A stretch of 64,000 nt of DNA, taken from positions 620,001-684,000 of the forward strand of contig NZ_FOMO01000001.1 of the NCBI RefSeq assembly GCF_900112645.1, written 5' to 3'. The translations under genes and the position numbers were made by a program. The notes under the pieces were generated by a model, which was not told the origin of the DNA, did not search any database, and saw only the letters and a list, made by a program, of their open reading frames with translations. Shown one piece after another: positions 41,475-50,681 of the stretch; positions within the stretch are counted from its first letter, which is position 1, and every line of letters begins with the position of its first letter. The DNA comes from Phytopseudomonas straminea. Lineage in GTDB: Bacteria > Pseudomonadota > Gammaproteobacteria > Pseudomonadales > Pseudomonadaceae.

Positions 41475-43109
41475 ATGAAAAGCCTGAACAGCGCCGACGT
41501 CGTGATCGTCGGCACCGGCGTGGTCGGTGTGACCATCGCCGAACAACTGCTCGACGCCGGCCTTAGCGTGCTGCTCCTCGAAGCCGGCCCGCGAGTCACC
41601 CGCGCCGAAATCGTCGAGAACTTTCGCAACCTGCCCCTGGGCCTCAAGGGCGACTCCACGGCCTGCTACCCGCCGCGCCCCTGGGCGCCGCACCCGATGC
41701 CCTCGTTCGAGAAGCCGGACGACACCTACCTGCAGCTCAGCGGCCCCGACGCCTACGCGCAGACCTTCATCCGTTACGCCGGCGGCTCGACCTGGCACTG
41801 GGCCGGCACCAGCTGGCGCCTGACGCCCGAGGACATGCGCCTGCACACCCTGTACGGCGTGGGCCGCGACTGGGCCTTCGACTACCAGGAGCTGGAGCCC
41901 TACTACACACGCACCGAATACAAGCTGGGCATCTGCGGCCCGTCCAAGCCCGAGGATCAGTGGCCGCCGCTGCCGCGCTCCAAGCCATACCCGATGCCGC
42001 CGCTGCCGTTCAGCCCCGGCGAGCAGCGCTTCACCGAAGTGGTGCAGACTCTGGGCTACCGCAACGTGCCGGTGGCCCAGGCGCGCAACAGCGGCATGCC
42101 CTACGACGACCGCCCGGCCTGCTGCGCCAACAACAACTGCGTACCGGTGTGCCCGGTGGGCGCCAAGTACGACGCCGCCACGGCCCTCGGTCGCCTGGAA
42201 GCCAAGGGCGCGGTGATCACCACCGATGCGGTGGTCTACCAGGTCGAGACTGGCGAAGGTAACCGCATCCAGGCCGTGCATTATCTGGACAAGGAAAAGC
42301 AGCGTCATCGCCTCGGCGGCAAGCTGTTCGTGCTGGCCTGCAATGGCCTGGAAACCGCCAAGCTGCTGCTGATGTCGGCCGATGAGCGCAACCCCAACGG
42401 CGTGGCCAACAGCTCCGACCAGGTGGGCCGCAACATGATGGACCACCCGCAGATCAGCCTGAACCTGACCCTGGCCGAGCCGTACTGGTCCGGCGTCGGC
42501 CCGGTGGTCAACAGCGGCATCATGCAGACCTCCCAAGGCGACTTCCGCAGCGAGCACGCCGGTGCCTACTTCCGCTTCAACAACTTTGCGCGCAACCGCT
42601 TCGTCACCTTCGAAGCTCTTGGCAAGGGCCTGGTCGGCAAGGCGCTCGACGAAGAAATCCGCCGCCTGACCGCCTGCACCGCCAACGTGGTGATCGCCCA
42701 CGAGATGCTGCCGGACGCCAACAACCGCCTGACCCTGTCGAACAAGAAGGACTGGCTGGGCCTGCCCAAGCCGGCGATTCACTACGACGTCGGCGACTAC
42801 GTGCGCAAATCCTTCGAGCGCTACTCGCGGCCCATCGCCCTGCGCATCGCCGAAGCCATGGGCGCCACCGACGTGAAGGTCGCGCCCAAGTTCGCCCAGA
42901 GCAAGCACATCATGGGCGGGACCATCATGGGCCTGGACCCGCGCGACTCGGTGGTCGATTCCCACTGCCGCGCCCACGACCACGACAACCTGTTCCTACC
43001 CGGCGGCGGCGCCATGCCGAGCACCGCCTGCGGCAACAGCACCATCACCATGGTGGCGCTGGGCCTGCGCGCCGCTGACGCCATCGTCAGCCAGCTGAAG
43101 GGGGCCTGA
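41475..43109 (+). CDS. FAD-dependent gluconate 2-dehydrogenase-type large subunit (GMC family)
   Basis: A 544-residue GMC oxidoreductase, the catalytic subunit. The N-terminal dinucleotide motif is DVVIVGTGVVGVTIAEQL, and the substrate domain has YAGGSTWHWAGTSWRL. A cysteine cluster CCANNNCVPVCPVGAKYD (about residues 215-232) probably binds an iron-sulfur cluster, as in the fungal-type and Burkholderia FAD dehydrogenases. The C-terminal catalytic HxN-like region is around ACGNSTITMVALGLRAAD. Electrons pass to the cytochrome subunit. Gluconate, glucose or sorbitol are possible substrates; the P. aeruginosa PA2264-2266 gluconate dehydrogenase is the nearest known model. Confidence 0.9.
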   Translation: MKSLNSADVVIVGTGVVGVTIAEQLLDAGLSVLLLEAGPRVTRAEIVENFRNLPLGLKGDSTACYPPRPWAPHPMPSFEKPDDTYLQLSGPDAYAQTFIRYAGGSTWHWAGTSWRLTPEDMRLHTLYGVGRDWAFDYQELEPYYTRTEYKLGICGPSKPEDQWPPLPRSKPYPMPPLPFSPGEQRFTEVVQTLGYRNVPVAQARNSGMPYDDRPACCANNNCVPVCPVGAKYDAATALGRLEAKGAVITTDAVVYQVETGEGNRIQAVHYLDKEKQRHRLGGKLFVLACNGLETAKLLLMSADERNPNGVANSSDQVGRNMMDHPQISLNLTLAEPYWSGVGPVVNSGIMQTSQGDFRSEHAGAYFRFNNFARNRFVTFEALGKGLVGKALDEEIRRLTACTANVVIAHEMLPDANNRLTLSNKKDWLGLPKPAIHYDVGDYVRKSFERYSRPIALRIAEAMGATDVKVAPKFAQSKHIMGGTIMGLDPRDSVVDSHCRAHDHDNLFLPGGGAMPSTACGNSTITMVALGLRAADAIVSQLKGA

Positions 43110-43111
43110 GC

Positions 43112-44518
43112 ATGAACCGCCTCAACACCCTGCTCGCCGCCGCTTTCATCGTACTACCGGGCCTGGCCGCCGCGCAGAGCTTCCCCGAGGAGCTGGTCAA
43201 GCGTGGCGAGTACACCGCCACCGCGTCGGACTGCGTGGCCTGCCACACCGCCCATGGCGGCAAGCCGATGGCCGGCGGGCTGGTGATGGCCTCGCCGGTT
43301 GGCGAAATCGTCGCCACCAACATCACCCCGTCCAAGCAGTTCGGCATCGGCTACTACATCGAACAGCAGTTCGCCGACGCCCTGCGCAAGGGCGTGCGCG
43401 CTGACGGCGCCAACCTCTACCCGGCGATGCCCTACACCGCCTACGCCAAGCTCAGCGATGACGACGTGCACGCCCTGTACGCCTACTTCATGCAGGGCGT
43501 GGCGCCGGTCGACGAGCCGGTGGCCGAAACCAGCCTGCCGTTCCCGATGAACATCCGCCTGTCCATGAAGGCATGGAACCTGCTGTTTCACGACGACCAG
43601 CCGCTCAGCGATGACGCCGAGCACTCGGCCGCCTGGAACCGCGGCCGCTACCTGGTCGAAGGCGCGGCGCACTGCGGCACCTGCCACACGCCGCGCGGCC
43701 TGCTGATGCAGGAGCAGAACGACAGGTTCCTCGCCGGCGCCCAAGTCGGCCCCTGGTACGCGCCGAACATCACGCCGCACCGCAACAGCGGTATTGGCAG
43801 CTGGACGGCCGATGAGCTGGTGCAGTACCTCAAGACCGGCCACCTGGAAGGCAAGGCGCAGGCCGCCGGCAGTATGGCCGAGGCGATCAGCCACAGCTTC
43901 CAGCACCTGCGTGACGACGACCTGCGCGCCATCGCCGAGTACGTGATGAGCGTGCCGGCCGTAGCGAGTGCCGACGGTTTCAGCGGCGAGCAGTCACGCT
44001 TCAACCAGGGCCAGGCCGGCAACCACTTGAGTGATTTGCGCGGTGTGGAAAACGCCGAGGACGCCAAGGGCGCGCGCATCTACTCCGGCAGCTGCGCCTC
44101 CTGCCACGGCTACAACGGCCAGGGCACCACGGACGCCTACTACCCGAGCCTGTTCAGCAACTCGGCGCTGACCGGCGTGAACACCAGCAACCTGCTGGCG
44201 ACTATCCTCTATGGAGTCGACCGCAAGACCACCCAGGGCCACGTGTTCATGCCGCCATTTGGCGACCAGCCTAATGCACTCAATCGCCTGAACAACGACG
44301 AGATCGCCGCGCTGGCTAACTACCTGGTGCGACAGTACGGCGACGGCAAGCAGGCGGTCAGCGCCGACGATGTGCAGACCATCCGCCAGGGCGGCCCGGC
44401 CTCCAACCTCCTGCTACTGGCCCGCCTCGGCATGCTGGCCGGCGCGCTGGTCGCCCTCGGGCTGATCGTCTGGCTGCTGGCGCGCAGGCGTCGCGTAGCC
44501 CGGCAGCGCGCCGCCTGA
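43112..44518 (+). CDS. Membrane-anchored triheme cytochrome c subunit of the dehydrogenase
   Basis: A 468-residue cytochrome subunit that passes electrons from the flavin to ubiquinone or a terminal oxidase. The signal peptide ends around GLAAAQS. Three CxxCH heme sites are visible: CVACHTAHGG (about 43-52), CGTCHTPRG (about 190) and CASCHGYNG (about 330). The C-terminus has one helix (LARLGMLAGALVALGLIVWL) and a basic tail. It starts two bases after the FAD subunit stop. Hairpins follow at 44521-44582. Confidence 0.94.
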   Translation: MNRLNTLLAAAFIVLPGLAAAQSFPEELVKRGEYTATASDCVACHTAHGGKPMAGGLVMASPVGEIVATNITPSKQFGIGYYIEQQFADALRKGVRADGANLYPAMPYTAYAKLSDDDVHALYAYFMQGVAPVDEPVAETSLPFPMNIRLSMKAWNLLFHDDQPLSDDAEHSAAWNRGRYLVEGAAHCGTCHTPRGLLMQEQNDRFLAGAQVGPWYAPNITPHRNSGIGSWTADELVQYLKTGHLEGKAQAAGSMAEAISHSFQHLRDDDLRAIAEYVMSVPAVASADGFSGEQSRFNQGQAGNHLSDLRGVENAEDAKGARIYSGSCASCHGYNGQGTTDAYYPSLFSNSALTGVNTSNLLATILYGVDRKTTQGHVFMPPFGDQPNALNRLNNDEIAALANYLVRQYGDGKQAVSADDVQTIRQGGPASNLLLLARLGMLAGALVALGLIVWLLARRRRVARQRAA

Positions 44519-44520
44519 CC

Positions 44521-44582
44521 GCAGCAGCGGGCCGGCCCTCGGCTCGCTGCTGCTTGAGCCCGGGTAGTGCAACGCTACCCGG
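44521..44582 (+). terminator. Paired hairpins after the dehydrogenase operon
   Basis: GCAGCAGCG (44521-44529) with CGCTGCTGC (44545-44553), then CCGGGTA (44560-44566) with TACCCGG (44576-44582), form two strong stems directly after the stop. There is no T-run, so Rho-independent action is uncertain. Confidence 0.55.
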
Positions 44583-44676
44583 CGCACGTTGCCCTGAAAC
44601 GGTTGCCTGAACCGTTCGTCGCCTGGCATGGTCGCATCTGCACACACCTTCGCGTCCCTGCTGTGCCGGAGCCTCC

Positions 44677-45792
44677 ATGCCGCCCGTACCGACCTCTGCG
44701 TTGCCTCGCCTTGCCGTGGCCCTGCTGGCTTTCGCGCTGCTGGCCGGCTGTAGCGACGAGCCGCCGCCCGCGCCGAAGAGTCCGCGGGTCAAGGTGGCGA
44801 CCGTCAGCCAGGTGGACTACGCGGCGGATGCCACCGTCACCGGCGACGTGCAGGCGCGGGTGCAGACCGACCTGTCGTTTCGCGTCGGCGGCAAGATCAC
44901 CGAGCGCCTGGTGGATGTCGGCGACACGGTGAAGGCCGACCAGGTGCTGGCGCGCCTCGATCCGCAGGACCAGCGCAACGCGGTGCGCTCCGCCGAAGCG
45001 GCCGCTGAAGCCGCCCGCGCCCAGGTCAAGCTCAGTGCCGCCAACCTGTGGCGCCAGCAGCAACTGCTGCCCAAGGGCTACACCAGCCGCAGTGAATACG
45101 ACAGCGCCGTGGCCAGCGACCGCAGCGCGCGCAACAGCCTGGCTGCCGCCGAAGCGCAACTGGCCGACGCCCGCGAACAGGCCGGCTACACCGAGCTGCG
45201 CGCCGAAAGCGACGGGGTGATCACCGCCCGCCAGGCCGAAGTCGGCCAGGTGGTGCAGGCCGCCACGCCGATCTTCGGCCTGGCCCGCGAAGGCGCCCGC
45301 GATGCGGTGTTCAACGTTTTTGAAGCGCTGCTGGTCGAGCCTGGCCAGGCGGTGCAGGTCAGCCTGCTCGACAACCCCGAGGTGACCGCCCGTGGCGTGG
45401 TGCGCGAGGTCAACCCGCAGGTGTCGGCGCAGAGCGGCACGGTGCAGGTCAAGGTCAGCCTCGAAGAAGTGCAGGCAGCGATGACCCTGGGCTCGGCGGT
45501 CAGCGCCCATGTCAGCAACCCGGTGGTGCGCAGCGTCGAGCTGCCCTGGTCGGCGCTGACCAAGGCGGAAAGCGAGCCCGCGGTGTGGCGCCTGGGTGAG
45601 GACGATACCGTGCAGTTGCACCCGGTGCAGGTCGGCCGCTACCTGACCGACAAGGTGATCATCCGCGCCGGCCTGAATGACGGCGACCGCGTGGTGGTGG
45701 CTGGCGGGCAACTGCTGCATCCGGGCCAGAAGGTGGAAATCGCCGAGGCTCGTGCACAGAATCAGCAGCAACAGCAGGAGCAGCAGCCATGA
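44677..45792 (+). CDS. RND efflux periplasmic adaptor 1 (lipoprotein), TriA-like
   Basis: A 371-residue membrane-fusion lipoprotein linking an inner-membrane RND pump to an outer-membrane channel. The signal peptide ends with the lipobox LLAGC (Cys24). Lipoyl-like and hairpin segments follow (FRVGGKITERLVDVGDTVKADQVLARL; then a coiled helix pair around residues 100-165), then the beta-barrel and membrane-proximal domains. The GGAG site precedes the ATG. Its stop overlaps the start of a second adaptor in ATGA. Two adaptors before one pump is the arrangement of P. aeruginosa TriABC (triclosan, with OpmH encoded elsewhere). Confidence 0.9.
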   Translation: MPPVPTSALPRLAVALLAFALLAGCSDEPPPAPKSPRVKVATVSQVDYAADATVTGDVQARVQTDLSFRVGGKITERLVDVGDTVKADQVLARLDPQDQRNAVRSAEAAAEAARAQVKLSAANLWRQQQLLPKGYTSRSEYDSAVASDRSARNSLAAAEAQLADAREQAGYTELRAESDGVITARQAEVGQVVQAATPIFGLAREGARDAVFNVFEALLVEPGQAVQVSLLDNPEVTARGVVREVNPQVSAQSGTVQVKVSLEEVQAAMTLGSAVSAHVSNPVVRSVELPWSALTKAESEPAVWRLGEDDTVQLHPVQVGRYLTDKVIIRAGLNDGDRVVVAGGQLLHPGQKVEIAEARAQNQQQQQEQQP

Positions 45793-46853
45793 AGCGCGCT
45801 ATCCCGTTAGTGCTGCTCGCCGCCCTGCTCGCCGGCTGCGCCGAAGACGAGAAACCCGAGCCGATCCGCCCGGTGCTCTACACCGAAGTGCAGCAGCAGG
45901 ACCAGCAGGTGCTTGGCCGCTTTGCCGGCACCATCGAGGCGCGGGTGCAGAGCACCCTGGGCTTTCGCGTCGGCGGTCGGGTTTCCCATCGCATGGTGGA
46001 CGCCGGCGCCGAAGTGACGGCCGGCACGCCGCTGGCCACCCTCGACCCCACCGACCAGCAGAACGCTCTGCGCGCCAGCGAAGGCGACCAGGCACGCGCC
46101 GAAGCGCAGTGGATCAACGCCCAGGCCAATGCCCGGCGCCAACAGGAACTGTTCGACCGCGGCGTCGGCGCCAAGGCCAACCTGGAGCAAGCCCAGACCG
46201 AACTGAGCAACGCCCGCAGCAACCGCGACCAGGCCGCAGCGGCCACCCGCCAGGCCCGCGACCGGCTGAACTACGGCACCCTGAAAAGCGACTTCGATGC
46301 AGTGGTCACCGCCTGGCACGTGGAGGCTGGCCAGGTGGTCGGCGCCGGCCAGGAAGTGGTCACCCTGGCCCGCCCGGACTTGCGCGAAGCGGTGTTCGAC
46401 CTGCCCGTGGAGCTGGCCGACGGCCTGGACGATCAAGTGCAGTTCAACGTCGCCTCCCAGCTCGACCCGAGCATCGCCACCCGCGGCCGGCTGCGCGAAC
46501 TGGAGCCGCGCGCCGATGCCGCCACCCGTACCCGCCGCGCCCGCCTGACCCTGGAAGAAACACCGCCCGGCCTGCGCCTGGGCACTGCGGTGGCGATCAG
46601 CATGACCCGCGCCCAGCAGCCGCGCAGCCTGTTGCCGGCCGCCGCCGTACAGGAAGTCGACGGCCAGAGCCGCGTATGGGTGATCGACACCCAGGCCAAC
46701 ACCGTGCACCCGCGCACCGTGCAGGTGGTCGGCCGCGAAGGCGAACAGATCAGCGTCGAAGGCCTTGCGGCCGGCGACAAGGTAGTCAGCGCCGGCCTGA
46801 GCGAACTCAGGGACGGCCAGCAGATCCGCATCGATGAGGGCGTCGCACCATGA
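45789..46853 (+). CDS. RND efflux periplasmic adaptor 2 (lipoprotein), TriB-like
   Basis: A 354-residue second membrane-fusion lipoprotein. The lipobox is LLAGC (Cys18) after MKRAIPLVLLAAL. LGFRVGGRVSHRMVDAGAEV and TPLATLDPTDQQNALRASEG form the lipoyl region; the hairpin spans roughly residues 90-150. It is clearly related to the preceding adaptor, which suggests gene duplication and use as a heteromeric ring. Both ends overlap neighbours by four bases (ATGA), so the three genes are translationally coupled. Confidence 0.9.
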   Translation: MKRAIPLVLLAALLAGCAEDEKPEPIRPVLYTEVQQQDQQVLGRFAGTIEARVQSTLGFRVGGRVSHRMVDAGAEVTAGTPLATLDPTDQQNALRASEGDQARAEAQWINAQANARRQQELFDRGVGAKANLEQAQTELSNARSNRDQAAAATRQARDRLNYGTLKSDFDAVVTAWHVEAGQVVGAGQEVVTLARPDLREAVFDLPVELADGLDDQVQFNVASQLDPSIATRGRLRELEPRADAATRTRRARLTLEETPPGLRLGTAVAISMTRAQQPRSLLPAAAVQEVDGQSRVWVIDTQANTVHPRTVQVVGREGEQISVEGLAAGDKVVSAGLSELRDGQQIRIDEGVAP

Positions 46854-49800
46854 CCCAGCAGGCGCCGCGCAAGGACGGCTTCAACCTCTCGGACTGGGCG
46901 CTGCGCCACCAGTCGTTCGTCTGGTACCTGATGTTCGTGTCGCTGCTGATGGGCGTGATCTCCTACATGAACCTGGGCCGCGAGGAAGACCCGGCGTTCA
47001 CCATCAAGACCATGGTCATTCAGACTCGCTGGCCGGGCGCCACGGTGGACGAAACCCTCAACCAGGTCACCGACCGCATCGAGAAAAAGCTCGAGGAACT
47101 GGACTCGCTCGACTACGTGAAGAGCTACACACGGCCCGGCGAGTCGACCGTCATGGTGTTCTTGCGCGACACCACCAGCGCTGGCGACATCGACAACATC
47201 TGGTACCAGGTCCGCAAGAAGATCGACGACATTCGCGGTGAGTTTCCCCAAGGCTTGCAGGGCCCGTCGTTCAACGACGAATTCGGCGACGTGTTCGGCT
47301 CCATCTACGCCTTCACCGGTGACGGCTTGAGCATGCGCCAGCTTCGCGATTACGTGGAAAAAGTGCGCGCCGAGATCCGTAGCGTGCCGGACCTGGGCAA
47401 GGTGCAGATGGTCGGCCAGCAGAACGAGGTGTTCTACCTCAACTTCTCGACCCGCAAGCTGGCCTCCCTGGGTATCGACCAGAGCCAGGTGATCCAGAGC
47501 CTGCAGGCGCAGAACGCGGTCACGCCGTCCGGGGTGATCGAAGCCGGGCCGGAGCGGATTTCCGTGCGCACCAGCGGCCAGTTCGCCTCGGAAGCCGACC
47601 TGCGCAACGTCAACCTGCGCCTGGACGACCGCTTCTACCGGCTGACCGATATCGCGGAAATCACCCGCGGCTACGTCGACCCGCCGCAAGCGCTGTTCCG
47701 CTACAACGGCAAACCGGCCATCGGCCTGGCCATCGCCATGCGCGACGGCGGCAATATCCAGACCTTCGGCAAGGCTCTGCATACACGCATGGACGAGATG
47801 ACCGCCGAACTGCCAGTAGGGGTGGGCGTGCACGTGGTGTCCGACCAGGCCGAGGTGGTCGAAGAGGCGGTCAGCGGCTTCACCCGTGCGCTGTTCGAAG
47901 CGGTCGTGATCGTCATGCTGGTGAGTTTCGTCAGCCTCGGCATCCGCGCTGGCCTGGTGGTCGCCTGCTCGATTCCGCTGGTGCTGGCCATGGTGTTCAT
48001 GTTCATGGAATACAGCGGCATCACCATGCAGCGTATTTCCCTGGGTGCATTGATCATCGCCCTCGGGCTGATGGTCGATGATGCGATGATCACTGTCGAA
48101 GTGATGGTCACCCGCCTGGAGAAAGGCGACTCGCTGCACGATGCCGGCACCTTCGCCTACACCTCCACGGCCTTTCCGATGCTCACCGGCACCCTGGTCA
48201 CGGTGGCCGGCTTCGTGCCCATCGGCCTCAACTCCAGCTCGGCGGGCGAGTACACCTTCACCCTGTTCGCCGTGATCGCCGTGGCACTGCTGCTGTCCTG
48301 GCTGGTGGCCGTGGTGTTCGCCCCGGTGATCGCCGTGCACATCCTGCCCAAGCGCCTGCAGGCCAAGGAAAAAGGCCCGGGCCGCATTGCCCGAGCCTTC
48401 GACAGCGGCCTGCTGCTGGCCATGCGGCACCGCTGGTGGACCATCGGCCTGACCATCGCCCTGTTCGCCGCCTCACTGGCCGGCATGACGATGGTGCAAA
48501 GCCAGTTCTTCCCTGCCTCGGATCGCCCGGAGCTGCTCGTCGACCTCAACCTGCCGCAGAACGCCTCGATCAACGAGACCCGCGCCCAGGTCGACCGCCT
48601 CGAAGCCACCCTGGAGGGCGATGAAGACATCGCCCGCTGGAGCACCTACATCGGCCAGGGCGCCCTGCGCTTCTACCTGCCGCTCGACCAGCAATTGCAG
48701 AACCCCTTCTATGCCCAGCTGGTGATCGTCGCCAAGGACATCGATGCCCGCGACCGCCTGGTGGCCAAGCTCAACAAGCGCCTGCGCGAGGACTTCGTCG
48801 GCATCGGCACCTTCGTGCAGCCTCTGGAGATGGGCCCGCCAGTGGGCCGGCCGATCCAGTACCGGATCAGCGGGCCGAACGTCGATCAGGTGCGCAAGCA
48901 CGCCCTGGAGCTGGCCACCCTGCTGGACAAGAACCCGGACATCGGCGAGATAGTTTACGACTGGAACGAGCCCGGTAAGGTGCTGCGCATCGACGTCGCC
49001 CAGGACAAGGCGCGCCAGTTCGGGCTGTCTTCCGAGGACGTCGCCAACCTGCTTAACAGCGTGGTCAGCGGCAATACGGTCACCCAGGTGAAGGACGACA
49101 TCTACCTGATCGACGTGATCGGCCGCGCCGAAGACAGCGAACGCAGCTCGCCGCAAACCCTGGAGAACCTGCAGATCGTCAACCCGAATGGCGTGGCCGT
49201 TCCGCTGCGCGCCTTCGCCACCGTCGGCTACGAGCTGGAGCAACCGCTGGTGTGGCGTCGCGACCGCAAGCCGACCATTACCCTCAAGGCCGCCGTAGTC
49301 AGCGACATCCAGCCCACCGACCTGGTCGCTAACCTGGCGCCGGACATCAAGAAATTCGCGGGTGGGCTACCCAACGGCTACAGCGTCGATACCGGCGGCA
49401 CCGTGGAAGAAAGCGGCAAGGCCCAGGGTCCGATCGCCAGCGTGCTGCCGCTGATGCTGTTCCTGATGGTCACCTTCCTGATGATCCAGTTGCACAGCGT
49501 GGCCAAGACCTTCTTGGTGTTCAGCGTGGCGCCTCTGGGCCTGATCGGCGTGGTGCTGGCCCTGGTGCCGACCGGCACGCCGCTGGGTTTCGTGGCGATT
49601 CTCGGCGTACTGGCGCTGATCGGCATCATCATCCGCAACTCGGTGATTCTGGTGACCCAGATCGACGAATTCGAACACGCTGGCGACTCGCCCTGGCAAG
49701 CGGTGATCGACGCCACCCACCATCGCCGCCGCCCGATCCTGCTGACCGCCGCTGCCGCCAGCCTGGGCATGATCCCCATCGCCCGCGAAGTGTTCTGGGG

Positions 49801-49936
49801 CCCGATGGCCTACGCCATGATCGGCGGCATCTTCAGCGCCACCCTTCTGACGTTGCTATTCCTGCCGGCGCTGTATGTGGCGTGGTATCGGATTGAGGAG
49901 CCGTCGGAAAAGGAGCGGGAGAAGGCGCCGGCTTGA
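46850..49936 (+). CDS. RND-family efflux transporter, TriC-like
   Basis: A 1028-residue proton-driven inner membrane pump with two repeats of six helices and two large periplasmic loops. The N-terminal NLSDWALRHQSFVWYLMF and LGREEDPAFTIKTMVIQTRWPG are of the TriC/VexK-like RND group. The proton-relay helix is at LGALIIALGLMVDDAMITVE (about residues 400-419), where the paired Asp residues are present. The second half begins near RWWTIGLTIALFAASLAGM. No outer-membrane channel gene is present, as for TriABC. Likely substrates are hydrophobic biocides or solvents, but this is inference. Confidence 0.93.
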   Translation: MTQQAPRKDGFNLSDWALRHQSFVWYLMFVSLLMGVISYMNLGREEDPAFTIKTMVIQTRWPGATVDETLNQVTDRIEKKLEELDSLDYVKSYTRPGESTVMVFLRDTTSAGDIDNIWYQVRKKIDDIRGEFPQGLQGPSFNDEFGDVFGSIYAFTGDGLSMRQLRDYVEKVRAEIRSVPDLGKVQMVGQQNEVFYLNFSTRKLASLGIDQSQVIQSLQAQNAVTPSGVIEAGPERISVRTSGQFASEADLRNVNLRLDDRFYRLTDIAEITRGYVDPPQALFRYNGKPAIGLAIAMRDGGNIQTFGKALHTRMDEMTAELPVGVGVHVVSDQAEVVEEAVSGFTRALFEAVVIVMLVSFVSLGIRAGLVVACSIPLVLAMVFMFMEYSGITMQRISLGALIIALGLMVDDAMITVEVMVTRLEKGDSLHDAGTFAYTSTAFPMLTGTLVTVAGFVPIGLNSSSAGEYTFTLFAVIAVALLLSWLVAVVFAPVIAVHILPKRLQAKEKGPGRIARAFDSGLLLAMRHRWWTIGLTIALFAASLAGMTMVQSQFFPASDRPELLVDLNLPQNASINETRAQVDRLEATLEGDEDIARWSTYIGQGALRFYLPLDQQLQNPFYAQLVIVAKDIDARDRLVAKLNKRLREDFVGIGTFVQPLEMGPPVGRPIQYRISGPNVDQVRKHALELATLLDKNPDIGEIVYDWNEPGKVLRIDVAQDKARQFGLSSEDVANLLNSVVSGNTVTQVKDDIYLIDVIGRAEDSERSSPQTLENLQIVNPNGVAVPLRAFATVGYELEQPLVWRRDRKPTITLKAAVVSDIQPTDLVANLAPDIKKFAGGLPNGYSVDTGGTVEESGKAQGPIASVLPLMLFLMVTFLMIQLHSVAKTFLVFSVAPLGLIGVVLALVPTGTPLGFVAILGVLALIGIIIRNSVILVTQIDEFEHAGDSPWQAVIDATHHRRRPILLTAAAASLGMIPIAREVFWGPMAYAMIGGIFSATLLTLLFLPALYVAWYRIEEPSEKEREKAPA

Positions 49937-49988
49937 GGTGAATGGCCTATCGCGTGCTGTCAGTGAGATTGATGGTGCTCGATAGGCC

Positions 49989-50063
49989 CTTCGCGGGCAT
50001 GGCCCGCTCCCACAGGTTTGGCGGGGCGCTCAGATTCCGTGGGAGCGGGCCATGCCCGCGAAA
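49989..50063. repeat. REP pair, family B, 3' of the RAYT pseudogene
   Basis: Inverted arms (CGCGGGCATGGCCCGCTCCC at 49993-50012; GGGAGCGGGCCATGCCCGCG at 50041-50060) flank about 30 bases. The pair lies between the pump gene and the broken transposase. Confidence 0.88.
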
Positions 50064-50084
50064 AATAAGGCAGTCACCTCAACC

Positions 50085-50552
50085 CTAAAGCCAGACCGCA
50101 TTCCAAAATGGGTAGTCACCAATACGCCTGACCAACCCCGCCCTCAGCGGGTTGGCCACGATATAGCGCGCCACACCGAGCAAATCCTCCTCGGCGCGCA
50201 GACCGTGTTCATGGAAGCCTGCCACCCAGATCCCCCGCTCGGTGCCCGCGCACCTGCCCACCAACCGACTGCTCGACGACTTCAGCCGATTCACCAAAGC
50301 AGCCAGGCTGTCCACCTCGCCCAGCTGAATCAGTCAGTGGGCATGATCCGGCATCAGCACCCAGGCCAGCATATGGCTGTCGCGCAAAAGCGATGGAGTC
50401 TCAAAGCAGCGGGCAGCCGCACAGGCAGCAGGGAAATGGCTGAATATCGGCTGGCGATCACGGGTGATGGTGGTGATCAGATAGGCCGATCCCGGGCAGG
50501 AAGCGCGTCCTCGGCACAGGGCGCGATAACCGGGTTTGGATGGCATCGGCAT
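50085..50552 (-). pseudogene. RAYT (REP-associated tyrosine transposase) broken by one in-frame TGA
   Basis: Read from the ATG at 50552, the protein MPMPSKPGYRALCRGR... contains AYLITTITRDRQPIF and reaches WVLMPDHAH, then meets TGA (complement of 50334-50336). The same frame resumes LIQLGEVDSLAALVNRL and continues to ARYIVANPLRAGLV and the stop at 50085. Both catalytic elements, the HAH pair before the stop and the tyrosine after it, are intact, as is the total length of about 155 codons. In relatives a Trp follows HAH, so TGG to TGA is the simplest change. Family B REP pairs flank it. It is of a different subgroup from the RAYT at 22812-23339. Confidence 0.88.
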
Positions 50553-50602
50553 GAATCGACCTCCGTGTTGATTCAGCGAGGTCAGTCTAGCCCTTGATAT
50601 CG

Positions 50603-50677
50603 CTTCGCGCGCATGGCGCGCTCCCACAGGATGTGTATGAGCCCTCCGACCTGTAGGAGCGGACCATGCCCGCGAAC
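50603..50677. repeat. REP pair, family B, 5' of the RAYT pseudogene
   Basis: The arms at about 50603-50630 (GCGCGCATGGCGCGCTCCCA core) and 50651-50677 (TAGGAGCGGACCATGCCCGCG) are inverted and more diverged than the pair at 49989-50063. The right arm ends five bases from the stop of the sigma-54 regulator gene. Confidence 0.82.
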
Positions 50678-50681
50678 GCTC

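Noticed and set aside
50334..50336. TGA in the RAYT pseudogene as a selenocysteine or programmed read-through codon
   Set aside because: RAYTs are not selenoproteins, the expected residue is Trp, and no selenocysteine element is evident. A nonsense mutation is simpler.
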